NCBI RefSeq assembly: GCF_036010485.1
Contig: NZ_CP108568.1
Span: forward strand, 5,480,501 to 5,544,500
DNA length: 64,000 bases
Origin: Streptomyces sp. NBC_01198
GTDB taxonomy: Bacteria > Actinomycetota > Actinomycetes > Streptomycetales > Streptomycetaceae
Direction of reading: 5' to 3'
The notes under the pieces were generated by a model. The model was given only the letters and a program-made list of their open reading frames with translations, searched no databases and was not told the origin of the DNA. A program made the position numbers and the translations under genes. Positions 40,011-48,407 of the stretch are shown here, piece after piece (the first letter of the stretch is position 1; each line of letters opens with the position of its first letter).

Positions 40011-40817
40011 ATGCCCGAGGGCCACACGATCCACCGGCTGGCCGCCGACCACCAGGAGCGCTTCGGCGGCCGGCAGGTACGGGCGAGCAGCCCGCAGGGC
40101 AAGTTCTCCGACGGCGCCGCACTGCTCGACCGCCGGGTGATGACCGGCGCGGAAGCGCACGGCAAGCACCTCTTCCTCGGCTTCGGCGACACCGGCTGGG
40201 TCCACGTGCACCTGGGCCTGATCGGGAAGTTCGGCTTCGGTGACGGCCCGACGCCGCCGCCGACCGACACCGTACGGCTGCGTATCGCCACGTCGGCGCA
40301 CTACGCCGACCTGCGCGGCCCCGCCGCCTGCGCGCTGATCACCGAGCCGGAGAAGCGGGCGATACACGACCGGCTGGGCCCCGACCCGCTGCGTCCCGGC
40401 GACGACCCGGACCGGGTCTACACCAGGATCGCCAGGTCCAGGATCAGCGTGGCCGCGCTGCTGCTGGACCAGAAGGTGATCGCCGGCGTCGGCAACGTCT
40501 ACCGCGCCGAGGTTCTCTTCCGGCACGGCGTGGACCCCTTCCTGGCCGGCCGCGATCTGCCGCGGCCGGTGTGGGACGCGATGTGGGCCGACCTGGTGGC
40601 GCTGATGCGCGAGGGTGTGCGCACCAACCGGATCGACACCGTGCGCCCCGAGCATGAGCCGGCGGCGATGGGCCGCCCGCCCCGGGTGGACGACCACGGC
40701 GGCGAGGTCTACGTCTACCGCCGTACGGGCCAGCCCTGCCTGGTGTGCGGCACCGCGGTCCGCACCCGGCCGCTGGACGCCCGCAACCTGTTCTGGTGCC
40801 CCCGCTGCCAGGCCTGA
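40011..40817 (+). CDS. Fpg/Nei family DNA glycosylase
   Basis: 268 aa. Begins MPEGHTIHRLA: Pro2 (Schiff base) and Glu3 are the catalytic pair, and the HTIHR form is typical of Nei-type proteins. Lys in GKHLFLGF is the conserved beta-strand Lys. The helix-two-turn-helix (LLDQKVIAGVGNVYRAEVLF) and a C-terminal zinc finger (CLVCG, CPRC) are intact. It removes oxidised bases and nicks the strand. Coupled to rpiB. Confidence 0.94.
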   Translation: MPEGHTIHRLAADHQERFGGRQVRASSPQGKFSDGAALLDRRVMTGAEAHGKHLFLGFGDTGWVHVHLGLIGKFGFGDGPTPPPTDTVRLRIATSAHYADLRGPAACALITEPEKRAIHDRLGPDPLRPGDDPDRVYTRIARSRISVAALLLDQKVIAGVGNVYRAEVLFRHGVDPFLAGRDLPRPVWDAMWADLVALMREGVRTNRIDTVRPEHEPAAMGRPPRVDDHGGEVYVYRRTGQPCLVCGTAVRTRPLDARNLFWCPRCQA

Positions 40818-40838
40818 GCCCCCCGCGAGAAGCAGCGC

Positions 40839-42071
40839 CTAGAAGCCGTGCGGCACCCACGGTTCCAGGTCGGAGCGGAAGGCCGCCGACGCCTCGGCCA
40901 GCGCACCCGGGCGCAGTTCGGTGACCAGCCCCGCACCGGCCAGCGCCCGCAGCCCGTGGCCGCCCAGATAGGCGGTGCCCAACTCCCTTGCCGCCAGGGC
41001 CAGGTCCGCCGGATCGCCGGTGCGCTCGCAGACCGCCCCCTTCGCGTCACCCGACAGCCGCCAGCGGCCGGTGTTCCACGGGCAGAAGGGGTCCTCTACG
41101 TCGAGCACGACGTCGAGCGGCGCCGCGTAGGCGCGCGCCGCCAGTGCCGCGGGGAGATCCACCAGCCGTACGTACAGGCCGTCGCGCCAGCTGAAGTTGC
41201 AGCGGCGGATGTCGGAGACGATCTGCTGCACCGGGTCGTCGGCCGGGCGGTTGTGGAAGACCAGCCGGGCGACCAGGTCGACGTCGGTGAGGTAGCGCCA
41301 CAGCGCCGCGTATGTCACCGGATCGAGTGCTTCGAGATCCTTCAGCTTGACGGTGCCGTCCGGCACGCCGAGTGCGGTGCCGCCGGCCTTGACGCTGTAG
41401 CGGGCGTAGCCGCGCACCTCGCCGTCCACCTCGGCGAGCACGCACAGCCGGGCGCCGAAGCCGCCCCGGTCCGCCGGCGGGTCGAGCAGCGCCAGCCGCT
41501 CCCACTCCGGCTGCCTGGCCAGCATGCCGGGCCTGCCGGGCACCGCCCGGGCGTAGACCGCCTCGCAGGCAGCCACCCCTTCCGCCGGGGTGACCAGCCG
41601 CAGCCGCACCGCGTCGGCGCCCGGCGGCGCCTGCACCGTGACGCGGGTGGTGTCGATCCGGCCGTGCAACTGCCGGGTGGCGGTGCCGTAGCCGAACCGG
41701 CCGTAGATGGACGGCTCGGAGGCCAGCAGGACGGCGACGGCGAGGCCTCGCTCGCGGAAGTCGTCCAGCTGGCGGCGCATCATCGCGGTGAGCACCCCGC
41801 GGCGGCGGTGCGTGGGCTGGACGCTGACCATCGTGACGCCGGCCACGTCGAGCAGCGTCCCGCCGGGCACCGTCATCCGGAAGTCGAAGGCGCCCGCGGT
41901 GCCGACGATCCCGCCGTCCGCCCGGGCGGTCAGCGCCTGCTCCAGGGGCAGGAAGTCCCGCCACATCGCCCGTTCCTCGGAGGTCATGGCCGGCTCGCCG
42001 AAGGCCCGCTCCAGGCGGAGCACGAACTCGTCCCAGTCCCCGGCCGCCGGCGGGCGCAGATCGATCGTCAT
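40839..42071 (-). CDS. Eis-like GNAT N-acetyltransferase
   Basis: 410 aa from ATG 42071. It has three parts typical of Eis: N-terminal GNAT (V/TMVSVQPTHRRRGVLTAMM acetyl-CoA loop), a second degenerate GNAT and a C-terminal SCP2-like domain. The protein ends in Phe, and Eis enzymes use the C-terminal carboxylate in catalysis, so the complete end matters. Family members acetylate amines of aminoglycosides, peptides or lysines; the substrate here is unknown. It converges on the glycosylase gene with a 21-bp gap. Confidence 0.9.
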   Translation of the reverse strand: MTIDLRPPAAGDWDEFVLRLERAFGEPAMTSEERAMWRDFLPLEQALTARADGGIVGTAGAFDFRMTVPGGTLLDVAGVTMVSVQPTHRRRGVLTAMMRRQLDDFRERGLAVAVLLASEPSIYGRFGYGTATRQLHGRIDTTRVTVQAPPGADAVRLRLVTPAEGVAACEAVYARAVPGRPGMLARQPEWERLALLDPPADRGGFGARLCVLAEVDGEVRGYARYSVKAGGTALGVPDGTVKLKDLEALDPVTYAALWRYLTDVDLVARLVFHNRPADDPVQQIVSDIRRCNFSWRDGLYVRLVDLPAALAARAYAAPLDVVLDVEDPFCPWNTGRWRLSGDAKGAVCERTGDPADLALAARELGTAYLGGHGLRALAGAGLVTELRPGALAEASAAFRSDLEPWVPHGF

Positions 42072-42226
42072 ACGCTCTGACTACCAGGACGAGCGGCGGC
42101 GGCGATACGTAATTTTCGCCGACTCCGTTTTCCCGGGCATCTCCCGTCTCGTTCTGTCTCACCCGGACGGCTCACAGGCCATCCTGCCTGCACGGCAGGG
42201 CCATCCGTGGGTATGGTCGCCGGGAC

Positions 42227-43369
42227 ATGGCAAAAACGGCGGTGGGCGAGGGGCCTCGGCTCAGGTGGCGCAGACGGCTGCACCGGGCCCGGCTCAGCGT
42301 GCGCAAGTCCGCCGTGGACTACTTCCGCGGCGGCGCCTCCGACTGGGCCGGCCTCGGCGTCCTGGTCGCGGTGATACCGATCCTGGCGTATACCACCGTG
42401 ATCACGCCCGAATGGTGCCCGCCCAGCGCCCTGGTGCTGCCGATCCTGGCCGGCGGGCTGCTGCTGCGCCCCTCCAGCCTGCTGCTGGTCTACGCCGCCT
42501 CCGCCGTCGCGCTGATCGCCGAGTCGGCCGCGCTCGGCCCGTACCGCGAGGGCCCGGCCCGGGTCACCCCCGGCACGGTGCTCGTGGTGACCGCGGTGGC
42601 GCTGGCCGGCCTGGTCATCGCCCAGTTCAGGGCCAGGGTCGGCGTGCCGTGGCGGGGCGGGCACACCATGCTGTTCGACCTCAGGGAAAGAATCCGGGTG
42701 CAGAGCAGGCTGCCGCGGCTGCCCGGCGGCTGGCACGCCGAGATGTCGCTGCGGCCGGCCGGCGGCCAGTCCTTCTCCGGCGACTTCGTGGTCGCCACCC
42801 GCAGTTCGGGCGGCCGGGTGCTTGAGGCGGTGCTCACCGACGTGTCGGGCAAGGGCATGGACGCCGCCTCGCGCTCGCTGCTGCTGTCCGGCGCCTTCGG
42901 CGGCCTGCTCGGCTCGCTGCCGCCGCACGCCTTCCTCACCGCGGCCAACGGCTACCTGCTGCGGCAGAACTGGGAGGAGGGCTTCGCGACCTCCGTGCAC
43001 CTGGTGCTCGACCTGGAGAGCGGCGACTACGAACTGCTGTCCGCCGGCCACCCGCCGGGCGTCCAACTGCACGCCGGCAGCGGCCGGTGGGAGGAGAAGG
43101 CCGCCGAGGGGCCGCTGCTCGGCGTCTACGACGGGGCCGAATTCCACGGCGTCAAGGGCACGTTGCGGTCCGGCGACGTCCTGATGCTGTTCACCGACGG
43201 GCTGGTGGAGACCGCGGAGCGGGACATCGCCGAGGGCATGGACCGGCTGATCGGCGAGGCCGACCGTTTCGTGGCCACCGGATTCCGCGGCTCCGCCTGG
43301 CGGTTGATCGAGGCGGTGGCCAAGGACGTCAACGACGACCGTGCGCTGCTGGTGGTGTGCCGCGACTAG
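42227..43369 (+). CDS. Membrane PP2C-type (SpoIIE/RsbU) serine phosphatase
   Basis: 380 aa. Basic N-terminus, then three to four membrane helices between about 42 and 125, and a cytoplasmic SpoIIE domain (about 165-380) with SGDFVVA, TDVSGKGMDAA, SAGHPPG, FTDGLVE and DDRALLVV metal and phosphate motifs. Such proteins dephosphorylate anti-anti-sigma factors and so switch sigma factors on; the input could be a membrane signal. No anti-sigma gene is adjacent. Confidence 0.92.
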   Translation: MAKTAVGEGPRLRWRRRLHRARLSVRKSAVDYFRGGASDWAGLGVLVAVIPILAYTTVITPEWCPPSALVLPILAGGLLLRPSSLLLVYAASAVALIAESAALGPYREGPARVTPGTVLVVTAVALAGLVIAQFRARVGVPWRGGHTMLFDLRERIRVQSRLPRLPGGWHAEMSLRPAGGQSFSGDFVVATRSSGGRVLEAVLTDVSGKGMDAASRSLLLSGAFGGLLGSLPPHAFLTAANGYLLRQNWEEGFATSVHLVLDLESGDYELLSAGHPPGVQLHAGSGRWEEKAAEGPLLGVYDGAEFHGVKGTLRSGDVLMLFTDGLVETAERDIAEGMDRLIGEADRFVATGFRGSAWRLIEAVAKDVNDDRALLVVCRD

Positions 43370-43507
43370 CCCACGGGAATGGGACTATGGGCCGTGTGTC
43401 GTACGGGCGTTGATTGTCGGTCACCGGTGGCACCATGGATACGGGCGAGGCGGGGGGCGCGGCGCGGTCCCCGGACCGGCAAGAACCGAAAGAGGAAGTG
43501 ATCCGCT

Positions 43508-43702
43508 GTGGTTATCTCCCTGTCCGCCGCACTGTTGCTTGCGATCGTCCTGGTGGTGATGATCCGGTCCAAGTCGATAAAGGTGGGCCCGGCGATCGTC
43601 GCCGCCCTCTTCGGCTTCTTCCTCGCGTCCACGAACATGGCGCCGGACATCAACCGGTTCCTCAACTCAGTGGCCGACACCATCAACCAGATAAAGCTCT
43701 GA
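43508..43702 (+). CDS. Small single-pass membrane protein
   Basis: 64 aa from GTG 43508, with AGAGGAAGTG upstream. The first TM helix covers about 4-20 (LSAALLLAIVLVVMI), and a second hydrophobic stretch lies at about 27-43. It then has a polar tail ending INQIKL. It overlaps the asparaginase 3' end by 36 bp on the opposite strand. No domain recognised; its coding bias and clear start argue that it is real. Confidence 0.7.
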   Translation: MVISLSAALLLAIVLVVMIRSKSIKVGPAIVAALFGFFLASTNMAPDINRFLNSVADTINQIKL

Positions 43703-44713
43703 CGCGGACGCCGCCTTCGGCGTGGTGTCCAGGATCCGGCGCAGCCGCGCGCCGGCCTCGCGGTCCTCACCCGCCGGTGCGTCCCGGCCCGCCAGCAGGG
43801 CGGCGAGCACCGCGATACGCGCCTGGCCGGGCTTGAGCGTGCCGGTCAGCAGCGCGCCCGCCGCTGCCAGGTCGACCGCACCGCCGCCGGTGTAGAGCGG
43901 TGCCACCGCGCCCGCGGCCACCCGGGTGCTGACCGCCACCTGCACCCCGGCCGCGACGGCCCGGTGCACGGCCTCGGCGATCTCCGGGTTCGCGTTGCCC
44001 GCGCCGGTGCCGACCAGCACGATGCCGCGGGCGCCGGCCGCCACGGCGGCGTCGAAGAGCACCGCGTCGGCGTCACTGTGGTGCATCACGATGTCCACCC
44101 GGGGCGAGGCGACGTCGCGCTCCGGCAGCGGCAGCGGCTCCCGCCGCGGCTGCCGCCGTCCCCAGCTCACCCGGCCGAACTCCACCCGGCCCAGCGGCAG
44201 CCCGTCCGGGTCGCCGAAGGCGCGGGCGTCCAGGGTGTGCCGCTTGACGGTGCCGCGGGCGGCGAAGACCTGGCCGGCGAAGACGATCACGGCGCCGATG
44301 TCCCGGCCGGAGGCGGCCGTCAGCAGGGCGTCGTAGAGGTTGCCGGCCGCATCGCCGTCCGCCGCGTCCAGCGGCTGCTGGGCGCCGGTGAAGACCACCG
44401 GGCGCCGGTCGCCGTGGAAGAGGTCGACGAAGAAGGCGGACTCCTCCAGCGTGTCGGTGCCGTGGGTGACCACCACGCCGTCCACCTCCGGGTCGGCGAG
44501 CACGTCGTGCACCGCGTGCAGCAGCCGCAGCTGGTGGCCGGTGGTCAGCCGCGAGCTGTTGACGGTGAAGAGGTCCACCACCCGCACCTCGACGCCCTCG
44601 GGCACGGCGCCCGCCTCCAGCACCTCCCGGCCGGCGGCCTCCGCCGCGTAGCCGTCGCCCTGCCATCGGCTGGCGATGGTGCCTCCGGTGCTGATGACCA
44701 CGACGTGTCGCAC
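43667..44713 (-). CDS. L-asparaginase (type II-like fold)
   Basis: 348 aa from GTG 44713, with GGAGG just upstream. The first catalytic motif ISTGGTIAS is at about 7-15, and the second, VVTHGTDTLEES, at about 85-96, matching the two Thr and Asp/Lys sites of the family. It hydrolyses asparagine to aspartate and ammonia. No signal peptide. Divergent from an Lrp/AsnC regulator with an AT-rich inverted repeat between them, so asparagine or another amino acid may control it. Confidence 0.92.
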   Translation of the reverse strand: MRHVVVISTGGTIASRWQGDGYAAEAAGREVLEAGAVPEGVEVRVVDLFTVNSSRLTTGHQLRLLHAVHDVLADPEVDGVVVTHGTDTLEESAFFVDLFHGDRRPVVFTGAQQPLDAADGDAAGNLYDALLTAASGRDIGAVIVFAGQVFAARGTVKRHTLDARAFGDPDGLPLGRVEFGRVSWGRRQPRREPLPLPERDVASPRVDIVMHHSDADAVLFDAAVAAGARGIVLVGTGAGNANPEIAEAVHRAVAAGVQVAVSTRVAAGAVAPLYTGGGAVDLAAAGALLTGTLKPGQARIAVLAALLAGRDAPAGEDREAGARLRRILDTTPKAASASELYLVDGVGH

Positions 44714-44809
44714 GATGCCTCCGCCTCCACTGCTGCCGTTGTGCCGACCGTGCTGCGTGGTGCCGCGGGGGCCGCCGACGGCACGGCGGCACGGCGGTAC
44801 CGGTCCCCT

Positions 44810-44844
44810 GCAATGATATGCGCGTAGACCCGCCATATGATTGC
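44810..44844. promoter_or_regulatory. AT-rich inverted repeat between asparaginase and lrp genes
   Basis: Arms GCAATGATATG (44810-44820) and CATATGATTGC (44834-44844), 10 of 11 matching, with a 13-bp spacer. It stands out as AT-rich in a very GC-rich region and lies 46 bp before the lrp start. Likely operator for the Lrp/AsnC protein. Confidence 0.55.
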
Positions 44845-44889
44845 GAATACCGGCCGGTACTCCCCGGAAGGCGGGGTGATAATGCCCCG

Positions 44890-45342
44890 ATGGACGCCAT
44901 TGACAGAAGTATCTTGCGCGAACTCCAGGCCGATGGCCGGCTCACCAACCAGGAGCTGGCCCAGCGGGTCGGCCTGACCCCCTCCCCGTGCCTGCGCCGG
45001 GTGCGCCAGCTGGAGGACGACGGGGTGATCCAGACCTACCGCGCGGTGGTCGACCCGGCAGCCGTCGGACGCGGCTTCGAGGTCTTCGCCTCGGTCGAGG
45101 TCCAGCGCGACCGCGACTCCGTCGCCGCCTTCGAGGCCGAGGTCCAGTCCACCACCGACGTGGTCGAGGCCTACCGCCTCTACGGCGCCCCCGGCTGCCT
45201 GCTGCGCATCGCGGTGGCCGACTCGGACGCCTACGAGCGCTTCTGGACCGACAAGCTCATCGCCCTGCCGGGCGTCAGCGACGTCAACTCCCAGATGATC
45301 ATGCGCCGCATCAAATCCCCCCAGGGCATCCCGGTCGACTGA
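44890..45342 (+). CDS. Lrp/AsnC family transcriptional regulator
   Basis: 150 aa from ATG 44890. N-terminal HTH (LTNQELAQRVGLTPSPCLRRV, about 18-40) followed by the RAM effector domain (about 65-145: VFASVEVQRD, YGAPGCLLRIAV). Members form octamers that sense amino acids. Divergent from the asparaginase gene across 176 bp, so it probably controls it and itself through the repeat at 44810-44844. Confidence 0.92.
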   Translation: MDAIDRSILRELQADGRLTNQELAQRVGLTPSPCLRRVRQLEDDGVIQTYRAVVDPAAVGRGFEVFASVEVQRDRDSVAAFEAEVQSTTDVVEAYRLYGAPGCLLRIAVADSDAYERFWTDKLIALPGVSDVNSQMIMRRIKSPQGIPVD

Positions 45343-45361
45343 CCCCACCCCGCGTGGCGCG

Positions 45362-45658
45362 TCAGTCGCTGCGGTCGTCCGGGAACTCGTGGGGGAGCGG
45401 CTCCCGCAGATACCGAGTGCGTCGTTCCTGGCTCGCGCCGAAAGCCTTGAAGTTCTCGCGGGCCTCGGTGAGGGAGAGACAGTTCGGCCCGCCGCGGTCT
45501 TCATCGGCGTCGTGGTCGTCCTGGCCGTCGTCTTCCCAATCGCAGACGGGGCAGGTCTCGTGGTAGGCCCGTCGGGTGAGCGTGATGTACGCGCAGCACG
45601 GACACGCGTACGGCCCGTCCTCGGGCGCGCCATGGACATTGATTTCGGAGTAGGCCAC
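45362..45658 (-). CDS. CPCC-family cysteine-rich protein
   Basis: 98 aa. Residues about 19-45 carry CPCC and CPVCDWEDDG, a four-Cys zinc site; the rest is acidic (DDHDADED) then helical. It matches the CPCC family, for which no function is known. It lies just outside the left end of the integrated element and converges on the Lrp gene. Confidence 0.82.
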   Translation of the reverse strand: MAYSEINVHGAPEDGPYACPCCAYITLTRRAYHETCPVCDWEDDGQDDHDADEDRGGPNCLSLTEARENFKAFGASQERRTRYLREPLPHEFPDDRSD

Positions 45659-45747
45659 GAGGACATCCTGGCTGGCAGCCCTGATCAGCGCTCCCGAATA
45701 TCCACGAGCGGCCGGAACGCCGGATCCGCCCGCGCCGGGACCGCGCC

Positions 45748-45850
45748 CGGAAATGACGACGGCCCGGGTCGCGGAATCGCTCCGCCACCCGGGCCGTGGC
45801 CGTACAGAGCGGGCGACGGGAATCGAACCCGCGTAGCTAGTTTGGAAGAC
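45748..45850. repeat. Left attachment site (attL), 103-bp direct repeat
   Basis: Identical to 55409-55511. It includes the tRNA-Gly 3' end and its terminator hairpin (arms 45759-45769 and 45787-45797, inner arms 45771-45775 and 45781-45785). Confidence 0.95.
45808..45850 (-). pseudogene. Displaced 3' fragment of tRNA-Gly
   Basis: 43 nt matching the intact tRNA from the anticodon loop to the 3' end. The sequence diverges right after 45850, so no 5' half is present. Remnant left by element integration. Confidence 0.93.
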
Positions 45851-45971
45851 GAGTGCGGCGGCCCCGCCGTGACCTGGGAAGGCCCCTTCCAGGGCCTACG
45901 GGTCGAGACCGCCACTGTTCCCCGTGGTTCCCCGTTGAACGCCCGTCAGACGGGCACGCGGCGGGCACGCC

Positions 45972-46430
45972 CTACTGGCGTTGCGGATAGGGGGTGTAGA
46001 TCGTCTGACAGTCGGAGCGGTGCGGCTGGTCCGGATCAAATCGCGGCAGACTGTAGTCCGGGACAAGGAAGCTCCCGTACGTCTCAGGAGCAGAAGACTC
46101 GCCCCAGAATACGGTGCCTGCTACCACGAACCCGCCCAACAGTCCCTCGCCTAGGACGAAGGCCCGCGCGTCATACCAAGCGCCAGGAACTGCTTCGCGC
46201 AGTTCATCCTCTTCTTGGCTGGATGCTGCCCGGATGATCAGTGAGGGGTAGCGGTCCCGGACCGATAGGGCGCTAACGTCCTTGAAGAGCACTTCCAGCG
46301 TGGTCGAGTGGCCTCGTTCGCTGTCCTGCTGCCCTCTGAGCAGAAGCTGACTGTGCCCGATGATGTAAGTGAACAGTCGGAGGGGCCGCTCGAAGGTCAC
46401 CGGAAGATCGACCAAGCTAAGTCGAGTCAT
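45972..46430 (-). CDS. Uncharacterised AICE cargo protein
   Basis: 152 aa. No domain recognised. No signal peptide or TM; mixed alpha/beta composition with a C-terminal tail rich in Asp, Pro and Tyr (QTIYTPYPQ). The DNA is visibly less GC-rich than the neighbouring chromosome. Its ATG overlaps the stop of the upstream membrane-protein gene by 4 bp, so the pair forms an operon on the minus strand. Accessory cargo at the left end of the element; function unknown. Confidence 0.65.
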   Translation of the reverse strand: MTRLSLVDLPVTFERPLRLFTYIIGHSQLLLRGQQDSERGHSTTLEVLFKDVSALSVRDRYPSLIIRAASSQEEDELREAVPGAWYDARAFVLGEGLLGGFVVAGTVFWGESSAPETYGSFLVPDYSLPRFDPDQPHRSDCQTIYTPYPQRQ

Positions 46431-46648
46431 CGCGCCGATACCCGCTCACGTTCTTGGGACTTGCGCCCGAGCGAGTATCCCGCCCCAATCGCCGAGGCGG
46501 TGAGCAGAAGCCGGATGACTATGTCGTCGGTGGAGACTGCCAGGAGGAACGTCACGGCGATGTAGGCGGCTTGCCACCGCCGGTCTATGTGACGCCCGGA
46601 TGGCCTGTCAGGTGCCCGATCCCTCCGCCTCAACATGATCACGCTCAC
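46427..46648 (-). CDS. Small membrane protein of AICE cargo operon
   Basis: 73 aa. Very basic N-terminus (MLRRRDRAPDR, RRW) then two hydrophobic segments (about 26-38 and 44-61) and a basic tail. Probably a two-pass inner-membrane protein. Overlaps the following gene by 4 bp (ATGA). The two may form a membrane-tethered pair; no known family recognised. Confidence 0.6.
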   Translation of the reverse strand: MSVIMLRRRDRAPDRPSGRHIDRRWQAAYIAVTFLLAVSTDDIVIRLLLTASAIGAGYSLGRKSQERERVSAR

Positions 46649-47145
46649 CCCTTCTGCACGTGGACTTTCACCCCCACACCCTAGCCACGCCCCCTGCTCT
46701 CATCCCGTCTGCTGTCGGCCCGCACTCTTGTGGAGCGGGCGTGGTTCAGGGCGTCAAGGTGGAGCGCGCCACTGTACGAACGACCTTGACGCCCTGGGCC
46801 GCGACTGCTCGGCTTGCCCGGGTCGATGGCAGATGGGATGGGAGCTCCCTCGCTCGCCACGATGAACGTGCACTCGCCGGCCGGGCTTGGTTCATCCCGG
46901 ATGCGGAGCGCCCCCGCCGGAGGCATCGTCGTGACTTCTGCTGTGGGCTGGTGTGGTTCTCCCTCATGCCCTTCGGCCCACCCTTGCGGGCGCGCGCGGC
47001 TTCGGCCGGGCCGAGCGGGGCGGAGACAGGAGCGACGGCGCGGCCGGGAGCCGGACGCGCGCCCGGCGGAGCGGCAGCGACGCCGGGAGCTTGATGAGGT
47101 AGGGAAATCTGTAACAACGCCTGTCGTCGCGGGTACGTTCGCACC
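46649..47145. other. 497-bp non-coding region of the element
   Basis: No ORF with convincing coding bias. It holds a perfect 14-bp inverted repeat (46747-46760 and 46783-46796) and, from about 46980 to 47090, a very GC-rich stretch of CGGC/GCGG units. It separates divergent transcription units and is a candidate for the transfer origin (clt/oriT) or replication origin. Confidence 0.5.
46747..46796. repeat. Perfect 14-bp inverted repeat
   Basis: CAGGGCGTCAAGGT (46747-46760) and its exact complement (46783-46796) with a 22-nt spacer. Either a terminator or a DNA-processing site of the element. Confidence 0.75.
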
Positions 47146-47565
47146 ATGGACATCTCCGCCGCTGAGGCTCGCGAGCGCTTCGCAAGCTCTCCCGTCGCGC
47201 GCTTGGCGACGGCCGATGCTGCTGGCGTGCCGCACGTCGTGCCGATCACCTTCGTGGTGGACGGCGACGTGATCTATTTCGTGATCGACCACAAGCCGAA
47301 GCGCTCGACCAACCTGCGGCGGCTGCGGAACATCGCTGAAAACCCGGCGGTGGCGGTCATCGCCGATCGGTACGCAGATGACTGGTCGGCCTTGTGGTGG
47401 GCTCGGGCTGATGGGCGCGCGGAGATCTGGGAGGACGGCGACGACCGGTTGAAGGCTGTCGCTCAACTCCAGACGAAGTACCACCAGTACGAGGAGACTC
47501 CGCCTCAAGGGCCGGTTGTCGCCATCCGTGTTGCCGCTTGGACCGGCTGGGCCTACGCCGGGTGA
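47146..47565 (+). CDS. PPOX-class F420/FMN-dependent oxidoreductase
   Basis: 139 aa with the split beta-barrel of the pyridoxamine-phosphate-oxidase superfamily: ARLATADAAGVPHVVPITFVVDGD, DHKPKRSTNLRRLRNI (phosphate and cofactor binding), VAVIADRYADDW. It most resembles the actinobacterial F420-dependent subgroup (TIGR03668-like). Probably a small cytoplasmic flavin/F420 reductase. Carried by the element but unrelated to its transfer; cargo of unknown benefit. Confidence 0.85.
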   Translation: MDISAAEARERFASSPVARLATADAAGVPHVVPITFVVDGDVIYFVIDHKPKRSTNLRRLRNIAENPAVAVIADRYADDWSALWWARADGRAEIWEDGDDRLKAVAQLQTKYHQYEETPPQGPVVAIRVAAWTGWAYAG

Positions 47566-47592
47566 CGATTGTCGGTGTCGCCCGTAAGCTGG

Positions 47593-47606
47593 CTTGCATA
47601 GCCAAG
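47593..47606. promoter_or_regulatory. KorSA-type operator, copy 1
   Basis: CTTGCATAGCCAAG, 14 bp before the GntR start; matches the palindrome CTTGGATATCCAAG in 12 of 14 positions. Implies autoregulation. Confidence 0.65.
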
Positions 47607-47620
47607 TCGAGGTGACCTAG

Positions 47621-48391
47621 ATGGCGGAGAAGGATCTTCCGACGTACCGGAAGATCGCCGATGAACTGCGCACGCTGATCCTGCTGGGGAAGCTGCGCGC
47701 CGGCGAGAAACTCAAGTCTGAGAACGAGCTCAAGGATCAGTACGACACCACGCGCGTCACGGTGCGGAAGGCGCTGGCACTGCTCAAGGCAGACGGCCTG
47801 CTGATCAGCGAACAGGGCCGAGGCGTCTTCGTGCGGCCCCGACCGAACGTGCAGATGCTCACCACCGGAGCCAACTTCCGCGAGCGTCGCGACACCGGCG
47901 TCAGCAACTTCAACGCGGAGGCTGCGGCTCAGGGGCTGCGACCCGAACAGCGGATCTCGTCCGTAGAGACCGTGCCCGCACCTCCTGACGTGGCGGAGCG
48001 ACTTGGGGTCGCCGACGGCGCCGAGGTGATCGTCCGGCGTCGGGCGTTCTTCGTGAACGACGAACCGATGCAACTGGTTGACGGTTACTACCCCGCTGCC
48101 CTGTTCGCCGGCACCGAGGTGACCGAGGCGCGCCGGATTCGCGGTGGCGTCAGTCGGCTGATCGAAGATCCAGACGGGCCGATCGGACAGCGGATCACGC
48201 ACTTCGTAGAAGATCTTGAAATCCGTATGCCCACGCCGGCAGAGACTGACGCGCTCAAGATTCCGCCCGGAGTGCCACTCGCGCGAGTGCTTCGTACGGC
48301 GCACACTTCCGCTGGTCAGACGGTGGAAGTGCTCGACTCTCGGGTGCCGTGCGATCGTCACGTCTTCCGGTACGTGATCGACGTTCCCTGA
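47621..48391 (+). CDS. GntR/HutC family repressor (KorSA-like)
   Basis: 256 aa. N-terminal winged helix (LPTYRKIADELRTLI, GEKLKSENELKDQYDTTRVTVRKAL) and a UTRA effector domain from about 90 (RRRAFFVNDEPMQLVDGYYP). In pSAM2, KorSA of this family silences transfer and replication genes. Here three copies of one palindrome flank the gene: one before it, and two before the transfer operon. The likely role is keeping the element silent in the chromosome. A strong terminator follows. Confidence 0.88.
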   Translation: MAEKDLPTYRKIADELRTLILLGKLRAGEKLKSENELKDQYDTTRVTVRKALALLKADGLLISEQGRGVFVRPRPNVQMLTTGANFRERRDTGVSNFNAEAAAQGLRPEQRISSVETVPAPPDVAERLGVADGAEVIVRRRAFFVNDEPMQLVDGYYPAALFAGTEVTEARRIRGGVSRLIEDPDGPIGQRITHFVEDLEIRMPTPAETDALKIPPGVPLARVLRTAHTSAGQTVEVLDSRVPCDRHVFRYVIDVP

Positions 48392-48407
48392 TCAACTGCG
48401 CCGCCAG

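Noticed and set aside
45685..45915. 76-codon ORF crossing the left att site
   Set aside because: Reads through the tRNA fragment and terminator hairpin; no ribosome site or coding bias.
46660..47094. 144-codon ORF in the element's non-coding region
   Set aside because: Runs through the perfect inverted repeat and GC-rich block; composition is not protein-like.
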